Positions 1 to 5,198 of a stretch of 27,137 nt of DNA are shown one piece after another. A program made the position numbers and the translations under genes. The first letter of the stretch is position 1; every line of letters begins with the position of its first letter. The notes beneath the pieces are model-generated. The model searched no databases, had not been told where the DNA came from, and saw nothing but the letters and a program-made list of their open reading frames with translations. This stretch comes from a virus, in IMG/VR virus record IMGVR_UViG_3300030118_004349, positions 1 through 27,137 of that record; one strand, written 5' to 3'.

Positions 1-849
1 TTTGGCTTTAGCCTTCTTAAAAGCTTCTGGGTCATCTTTGATACTGCCCTCTTCCATGGACTTTTTCTTCTTACCTTTCTTAATAACTCCACGACCCATG
101 AGAACATCTTTCATGGTGACCTTACCATCACCGCTTAAATCAGGGAACTCTTTTTCATCTGCTCTTTTCTCACCTCTAAGCATCTTAAAGTCTTCGGAGT
201 CAATCTTGTTATTCTTGTTTTTATCAAGCTTTTTCTGCTTACCCTTTAGAGCTTCGCTGATCTTGTTCTCAAGCACAGTGAGAAGAACTCTATCTTGTTT
301 ATGCTTAGATACAATCTGTTGAGCGCGTTGACTATTCTCTCTCATCGACTCCGAAAGCTCAGGGAATGCTCCTCTGGTGGAGGGGTCTGATACAAGGTCA
401 AATGTGATAAGTTTGAAATCTTCATTGACAATCTTACCTTTAATGCCTTCAGTAACACTACCAACACCACGGCTGGATATGCCAATCTTCACACCGTCAT
501 TAAGCAGAGCTTCAACAATCTTTCCGTTAGGAGTTGAAAGAATCTCACACTCACCTATCACCGAACCATCCTTATCGACATTTAAGCCAGTAATAACGTG
601 AGAGGCTTGAGAAAGGTGAATAGCATCATTAGCCGGGTGGTCGAGGGCGCCAACTAAAGAGCGGTCACCAATCTTTTCTTGGATAGCTTTAACTTGAGCT
701 TCAAGAATCTTACGAGGGTAGATTCTGCCGTTGTTGTTTTGCTCATCGCATTGTTGGAATTTACCGCGCAGGCGAAGGCGGTTGTTACCCTCTGTACCCT
801 CATTGATAACCTCCACCTTTTCTAAAACATTACACTCTACGAGTAACAT
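1..849 (-). CDS. 21: Prohead core protease, gp21-like, with C-terminal EF-hand-like tail (3' truncated by window)
   Basis: The frame is open from ATG at 849 to base 1 (283 residues, no stop), so the C-terminus is outside the window. An AGGA ribosome site lies 6 bases before the ATG. Residues about 10-165 match the T4 gp21 prohead protease family: NNNGRIYP (38-45), LDHP with likely catalytic His71, HLSQASHVI (78-86), GISSRG with likely catalytic Ser125 or Ser126, and TFDLVSDPSTRGAF (149-162). In T4 this enzyme sits in the prohead core and cleaves scaffold, core and capsid proteins after (L/I)-x-E before DNA packaging. T4-type enzymes are about 210 residues. This one continues beyond 283 with a Lys-rich extension holding two Ca-binding-type loops, 209-220 and 237-248. 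Three small genes precede it, as small core genes precede gene 21 in T4. The family call is firm; the role of the tail is unknown. Confidence 0.93.
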   Translation of the reverse strand, partial: MLLVECNVLEKVEVINEGTEGNNRLRLRGKFQQCDEQNNNGRIYPRKILEAQVKAIQEKIGDRSLVGALDHPANDAIHLSQASHVITGLNVDKDGSVIGECEILSTPNGKIVEALLNDGVKIGISSRGVGSVTEGIKGKIVNEDFKLITFDLVSDPSTRGAFPELSESMRENSQRAQQIVSKHKQDRVLLTVLENKISEALKGKQKKLDKNKNNKIDSEDFKMLRGEKRADEKEFPDLSGDGKVTMKDVLMGRGVIKKGKKKKSMEEGSIKDDPEAFKKAKAK

Positions 850-857
850 AATTAATC

Positions 858-1256
858 CTATTTTTGTTTACGAGACCAGTATTTTTTGCTTTTAAATTTA
901 CCAGTCCTCTGCTTACCATGCCTAACTAATGTTCTAACGGCATATTTTTTAACATCTGCGAATTTAGAAGGAATAGACCCAGGAGAAAATCCTTTGGCTA
1001 CGCGACCTCCTACCTCTTGCTCATCGTCCTTACCCCACTTTCGTTTAGTAATTACATACAAGCGATTTGAATTTTTTGTTGAGAAGATTTGACCAACGTA
1101 TCCTTTTTTCAATGCATTGGTAATGGAGTCGTAAACTTTAACGCGAGACTTACTAGCTTTTGTGCTAGCGCCTTTCTTTCTCATTTTGGATCTACCCTCA
1201 GCAGATCCCTGAGCTTTAGTTGCTCTTGTTTCTTTAATTACGCCTACGAGGTCCAT
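858..1256 (-). CDS. Small basic protein, probable prohead/head-assembly component
   Basis: This is a 132-residue, strongly Lys/Arg-rich protein. The N-terminal 40 residues look disordered (RSKMRKKGASTKASKSR). A compact segment follows at about 41-112 (VYDSITNALKKGYVGQIFST; LYVITKRKWG), and the end is basic (SKKYWSRKQK). There is no membrane segment or known catalytic motif. It overlaps the end of the upstream coiled-coil gene by 23 bases and stops 8 bases before the gp21 start, so it is almost certainly co-expressed with them. Only a weak purine run (AAGAAG) precedes the ATG, which fits translational coupling. T4 has the basic core protein gp68 just upstream of gene 21. The similarity here is of position and charge only, so a core or DNA-binding head role is inference. 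Confidence 0.75.
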   Translation of the reverse strand: MDLVGVIKETRATKAQGSAEGRSKMRKKGASTKASKSRVKVYDSITNALKKGYVGQIFSTKNSNRLYVITKRKWGKDDEQEVGGRVAKGFSPGSIPSKFADVKKYAVRTLVRHGKQRTGKFKSKKYWSRKQK

Positions 1257-1629
1257 TCTTCTTTTTCTTTTTAGCTGCTAAATTAACACCAATCATGCCA
1301 GCGGAGGTCATCTCCTCTATAACATTCTTGGCCTCACTTAGAAGTTCTTTAAGGCTTTCAACTAAAGTTTCAAGTCTTTCTTTTAGGATGACTTCTTCGG
1401 TTATAGGCTCGAAAGCTGGCATCATCTTCTGTTTCTTTTCGGGATCAGAAGACTCATTTAAAGCTTCCGAAAATCCTAAAACCTGATTGACATAGGCATT
1501 AGGGACATGAACGTCCTTAATGCCGTCGTCTAAGATACGGTCGGTATTTGCAGTGACAGGACTGACAGGAGAAGATTCAGCTAGTATGCCCTCAGCGACC
1601 GCTAAAAGATCTTTGGTGCTAGCACTCAT
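1234..1629 (-). CDS. Small coiled-coil protein with basic tail, probable prohead core/scaffold component
   Basis: This is a 131-residue protein. Residues about 77-107 form a charged heptad-like helix (EEVILKERLETLVESLKELL), typical of coiled coils in scaffold proteins. The C-terminus is very basic (AAKKKKKNGPRRRN). A GAGG ribosome site lies 7 bases before the ATG. It starts 9 bases after the stop of the acidic gene and its end overlaps the next gene by 23 bases. It contains (L/I)-x-E sequences such as ILAE (15-18) and LLSE (96-99), which fit the cleavage rule known for T4 gp21. Position upstream of the protease, helical character and cleavage-like sites suggest a prohead core protein. I do not recognise a named family. 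Confidence 0.78.
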   Translation of the reverse strand: MSASTKDLLAVAEGILAESSPVSPVTANTDRILDDGIKDVHVPNAYVNQVLGFSEALNESSDPEKKQKMMPAFEPITEEVILKERLETLVESLKELLSEAKNVIEEMTSAGMIGVNLAAKKKKKNGPRRRN

Positions 1630-1638
1630 CTTTTAACC

Positions 1639-2034
1639 TCACTTCTTATCTTTCATGTGCTTCTTAAGCTGAGGCGGCATCTTACCCTTTTCAGGCTTGT
1701 CACCATTGTCGTCGTCGTCTTCTTTCTCGTCTTCCTTTTCTTCTTCCTCTTCTTCGTCCTCATCATCAGCCTCCGAAAGGTTTTCACCTTCCATTTCAAG
1801 GGCTTCATTGATGGTACCGAGGATGAAGTCAACGCACTCTTGCATGGCTTCCTCAGGGATCGGAGCGTCTAACTCGGACTCACAGAGTGGGCAAACATGC
1901 CCTTCAACGGACTCCTCAACGACCTCTTCAACGGCCTGAACCTCTTGAGACTCCGTTATTGCCTGAGACTCTTCGAGGTTGTTAGCAGCAAGGATCTTGC
2001 TGACGTAATCTTCATTAACATTAATGTAACGCAT
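1639..2034 (-). CDS. Highly acidic small protein, gp67-like prohead core candidate
   Basis: This is a 131-residue protein. It has an N-terminal helical segment, a lone CPLC pair (Cys48, Cys51) with another Cys at 67, an Asp/Glu tract at about 89-109, and a short basic end (PPQLKKHMKDKK). T4 gp67, a small prohead core protein encoded just upstream of genes 68 and 21, also carries a long Asp/Glu tail. The resemblance here is composition plus gene order, not clear homology. Candidate gp21 sites are INEA (75-78) and LSEA (86-89). The ATG has a strong AGGAG seven bases upstream, and a T4 late-promoter octamer lies at 2055-2048. It is the first gene after the longest gap in the window and so looks like the head of a new transcription unit. 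The CPLC pair could be half of a zinc site. Confidence 0.82.
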   Translation of the reverse strand: MRYINVNEDYVSKILAANNLEESQAITESQEVQAVEEVVEESVEGHVCPLCESELDAPIPEEAMQECVDFILGTINEALEMEGENLSEADDEDEEEEEEKEDEKEDDDDNGDKPEKGKMPPQLKKHMKDKK

Positions 2035-2047
2035 AAGTATTCTCCTG

Positions 2048-2055
2048 TATTTATA
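2048..2055 (-). promoter_or_regulatory. Candidate T4-type late promoter (TATAAATA)
   Basis: The minus strand reads TATAAATA, the exact T4 late -10 octamer, inside the 54-base gap between the Cys-rich structural gene and the acidic core-like gene. The octamer runs straight into CAGGAG and then the ATG at 2034. The 8-mer alone is weak evidence, since a few chance copies are expected in an AT-rich window. The location, in the largest intergenic gap and at the tail/head module boundary, raises its credibility. With T4 spacing the start would fall near 2042, leaving only about 8 bases of leader. Confidence 0.5.
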
Positions 2056-2088
2056 TGTATCGTATCCGTGTAAATAAATCTTATAAAA

Positions 2089-5000
2089 TTATGCTACAAC
2101 CGAGGTTACACCCTCTCGATCAGTAACTTTCACTATAGTTTTGCTGTCATCTGGTATCACTTTAGACTTGCCATCACTATTCTTAGCCACATCCTCCAGT
2201 CTGATACCCTCCCTAAACCCATTGGCTATCTCTCTTAACAATTCCTTATTTTCAAAGAATAATTCCCCCACTCTATTTACAGGCATACGGCTATACACGT
2301 CATACCAAGTAAACGTAGTCTTTCCATAGGTAGTAATTAAATAGTCTATGACATCCTTGAGCATGAAAGATAAGCCCAATGAGGAAGGCGGCGAAGAACT
2401 TAGCCCATACCCTCCTCCGCTAACTGAAAAGAAGGTTTCGATGTAGTCCTCTTCAAGATATTCAAAGCCCACGTTTTGAAGGCTTTCCTCCTCTCCAATA
2501 CCAACTCGGGTTTTATCATCCTCCAATTTTAAGTTATAAAATCTAAATGCAGGAGGAGTTCTAGCATCTACGGAAGAGTCGATCGCGGGAGCTACCTTTA
2601 GAGCCCTAACATGTGTAGAATCTTTTGAAATTAATTTAGATCTTGTGTTTAGAGGATTAAATTTACCACCCGCCACGGGAGTGACTACAAATCCAAAGGG
2701 GATATTCTTTACGAATCTAGCTCCAATAGATGAGAATGCCTTATCTTCAAATCCTACTAAATTAAAGTCATTTAAAGACGCTGTTAGGGATGATGTGTCC
2801 AGAATGTATCGATATATGGGATCACGATAATCAACACAAAGCATTGGAGTAGTGAATGCGTTATTGTTAACATGCCTTTCAATATCAGCACTAGCGGTCA
2901 GTAGCACATAATTGGCAGTATAATTTTCAACAAGAGAGTTAGTAGAATATTCTCCCGACACTGAACTGAGATCCAAGGCAAAGAACAATGGGGTAACTGC
3001 TGAAGCACCTAGATCGTCAGCAACAAATTCATGTTTATTGGGTAATGAGGATGCCGTGATTGTTATGCTGGACTCTATGCCCAACATATCCAATACCCTA
3101 GCTCTAACAGGCGCAGGTGCAAAATATGAATCATTTATTAGGCTATCTGTGTAAAGTGGCTTTACAGTCCCATCCGAGCCCTCAGCAGAAACATAGTAAC
3201 CTCCACCGTCTCCTATATTAATTTTATCAGCGTAACCTATAACAGGCCTAGTAGTAGAGTCTTCAGGGTTGATTGCACTAATATCAAACCCTTCATTAGG
3301 AATTGATATAAAGTCAGTTGTGCCGTCAAGCTTGTCAACGCTAACTCTGATATTCATATCCTCGTTTAAAGGTCTAATCCTATTAACCTCAAAGTTGTCG
3401 CGAGGCTCCGGTTTATCATTTTTAAAAGTATTTAAATTGTTTATCAAATAACTTATTGCTAGCTCCTCAGCACGCTCTTTCTCTTTAGGAACTTCAATTA
3501 ACTCAAACTTAGAGGATATTTGACCCTCTGCTGCTTGTATGTAAAAGTCTACGTCAAACTCATCAATAGTTCCTTCAAGTAAATGCTTTCTAATAATGCT
3601 AGCTAAGACACTGGTACCTACCACTTTTCCACCTACGAATCTTAGAAACTCAAAAGCATTTACCAAATCAGTGCTAAGGCTTCTAAGTATTTTATCGTCG
3701 GTCAGGTTTTGTAAAGTTACCTCATCCCAAGCTGCGCTAGTGTTTGAGATTTCCAAAACTCTAGACACCTCAACAGCTATTTCTTCTGCAAATAGTTTCC
3801 TATCGAAGGTATGACTAACAAAGACATCGGGGTTTAAAGGTTCAACGGAAAAGAAATTAAAGGTAGGGTCAAAAAGATTTGGGGTTATCTTGCCAAGAGA
3901 ACTTCTTCTTTTATCTTCGTTGAGTCCCTCTCCCACTGTTAATGGATTTATAATCTTAGCATTAGCCTGAACTTGATTTTGAACAACAGAATTTTGTTCA
4001 GGTATCCTTATGAAGGGTGTTCTGTTCGGCTCAGGATCTGGCTGTACAATATCCGCGAATCTGTTAGGTATTCCTAAAGGACCTGCTGGAGTTGGGCCTG
4101 GGGGGTCGCCGGGTTCAGGCCTATTAACTCCACCTAAAGAATTAGTTGCGTCCATGCAAAACAACTCTATCGGTTGCTGACCTGTAGTAGTAACATTTGC
4201 TATGAAAGTACATCCACCCTGGTCACATGCAGCTTTTGTATCAAATTGACAAGGACCAGTAAAAACTGAAACTTCTGGAATCATAACAGGAGGAACTTTA
4301 AAGAAACCTCCTTGCCCAATAACTGGAGGAGAGAAAAAGCCAGGGTTAGATTGAGTTACCGTGATAGATGTTCCCACCTGCCCAGAATCTTCTGTTTTAC
4401 AAGGCAAACATTCCTGCTTCTTAATTCTGTAAAATTCACCTGCGCGAGGCGATCCAGGTGGACAAAACTCTTTTTCAGTAACACAATTAAACTTATCTTT
4501 AGGACCCGTGGTGGGAGTCGCTACGCTAGGGCCAGTGGGCTGAACATCTCCAATTTCGTCTTCAACAAAACAGGGATATATCGGTCCATCAACACATTCG
4601 CCTCCACAGTTTGCATCAAAATAATTGCAACCTACTTCAATGTTTGGATTCTGACAGGGTTGGCATTCTTTTATTATTTGAGAAATTTGATTGCCCGCTG
4701 GGTGGTTCGATATTGTACCCTCGGGACAAGGTACACTTTGTACTTCTTTGCATTTAAATCTTTGAAATTCCCCTGAAGGACAAAGTTGATTTACACAAGG
4801 CTCCAGCCCAACATCGTCGCAGTTATCATTCAAATACTGGCACTCTGGCCTACCAGGAGGTGGCATGATAGTAGACCTCAGAGGATTTCCAGCTTCATCT
4901 AAACAAGGAATGCATGCCCTGAGGATAAACTCAGATAGCGGAGATCCAAGTCCAAATCCAGGTTCAGAACCAGCAGGGCAGTCCTCTCTAAGTATATCTT

Positions 5001-5193
5001 TACATTCAAATGTTGGCGGTGCAGGAGGTACCTGAGGATCAAATGGAGGTTCAAGAGTTCCAAAAGGATCAGTCTCACTGCCTACAAGAACCCCACCACC
5101 GCCACCAGCGTTGCCGCCACTTCCCCCTGGGTCTTGCCCAGGGCGTTTACCCTTACCACAGGGAAATAAAGTAATATCTCCTGCGACAACCAT
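2089..5193 (-). CDS. Large virion protein with Cys-rich modular N-terminus (1034 residues)
   Basis: I do not recognise a named family. Residues 1-60 are Gly/Pro-rich (Gly run 23-34). Residues 64-346 carry 25 of what appear to be 26 cysteines. They fall into three A modules (C-x6/7-C-x17-21-C-x2-C at 64-97, 148-180, 237-265) alternating with three looser B modules (118-138, 189-208, 315-346). The A modules contain CPxG and C-x-PC elements like those of eukaryotic TNFR/GCC2-type Cys-rich repeats. After a Pro-rich hinge (about 355-400), the remaining 600 residues look globular and mixed alpha/beta, with one Cys. There is no obvious signal peptide. It follows two fibre genes, starting 5 bases after the stop of the first, and precedes the head genes, so a tail-fibre, whisker or surface-display role is inferred. 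No good ribosome site precedes the ATG at 5193; coupling to the upstream gene is likely. Confidence 0.85.
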   Translation of the reverse strand: MVVAGDITLFPCGKGKRPGQDPGGSGGNAGGGGGVLVGSETDPFGTLEPPFDPQVPPAPPTFECKDILREDCPAGSEPGFGLGSPLSEFILRACIPCLDEAGNPLRSTIMPPPGRPECQYLNDNCDDVGLEPCVNQLCPSGEFQRFKCKEVQSVPCPEGTISNHPAGNQISQIIKECQPCQNPNIEVGCNYFDANCGGECVDGPIYPCFVEDEIGDVQPTGPSVATPTTGPKDKFNCVTEKEFCPPGSPRAGEFYRIKKQECLPCKTEDSGQVGTSITVTQSNPGFFSPPVIGQGGFFKVPPVMIPEVSVFTGPCQFDTKAACDQGGCTFIANVTTTGQQPIELFCMDATNSLGGVNRPEPGDPPGPTPAGPLGIPNRFADIVQPDPEPNRTPFIRIPEQNSVVQNQVQANAKIINPLTVGEGLNEDKRRSSLGKITPNLFDPTFNFFSVEPLNPDVFVSHTFDRKLFAEEIAVEVSRVLEISNTSAAWDEVTLQNLTDDKILRSLSTDLVNAFEFLRFVGGKVVGTSVLASIIRKHLLEGTIDEFDVDFYIQAAEGQISSKFELIEVPKEKERAEELAISYLINNLNTFKNDKPEPRDNFEVNRIRPLNEDMNIRVSVDKLDGTTDFISIPNEGFDISAINPEDSTTRPVIGYADKINIGDGGGYYVSAEGSDGTVKPLYTDSLINDSYFAPAPVRARVLDMLGIESSITITASSLPNKHEFVADDLGASAVTPLFFALDLSSVSGEYSTNSLVENYTANYVLLTASADIERHVNNNAFTTPMLCVDYRDPIYRYILDTSSLTASLNDFNLVGFEDKAFSSIGARFVKNIPFGFVVTPVAGGKFNPLNTRSKLISKDSTHVRALKVAPAIDSSVDARTPPAFRFYNLKLEDDKTRVGIGEEESLQNVGFEYLEEDYIETFFSVSGGGYGLSSSPPSSLGLSFMLKDVIDYLITTYGKTTFTWYDVYSRMPVNRVGELFFENKELLREIANGFREGIRLEDVAKNSDGKSKVIPDDSKTIVKVTDREGVTSVVA

Positions 5194-5198
5194 TTTAA

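Noticed and set aside
2-601. Two + strand frames at the left edge
   Set aside because: The minus strand here encodes a clear gp21 protease in a single unbroken frame; the + frames are shadows.
1657-1939. Two + strand frames rich in Phe/Leu/Val or Ser
   Set aside because: They are complements of the GAA/GAT-rich acidic tract of the minus-strand gene, which gives apparent hydrophobic or poly-Ser peptides on the other strand.
2056-2088. Possible terminator after the Cys-rich gene
   Set aside because: The gap has a short GTATC direct repeat and A/T runs but no GC-rich stem followed by a U tract.
4312-4776. 154-residue open frame on the + strand opposite the Cys-rich region
   Set aside because: It lies fully antisense to a strong minus-strand gene. 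Its composition reads as the shadow of Cys/Pro-rich codons, with no ribosome site or conserved motif seen.
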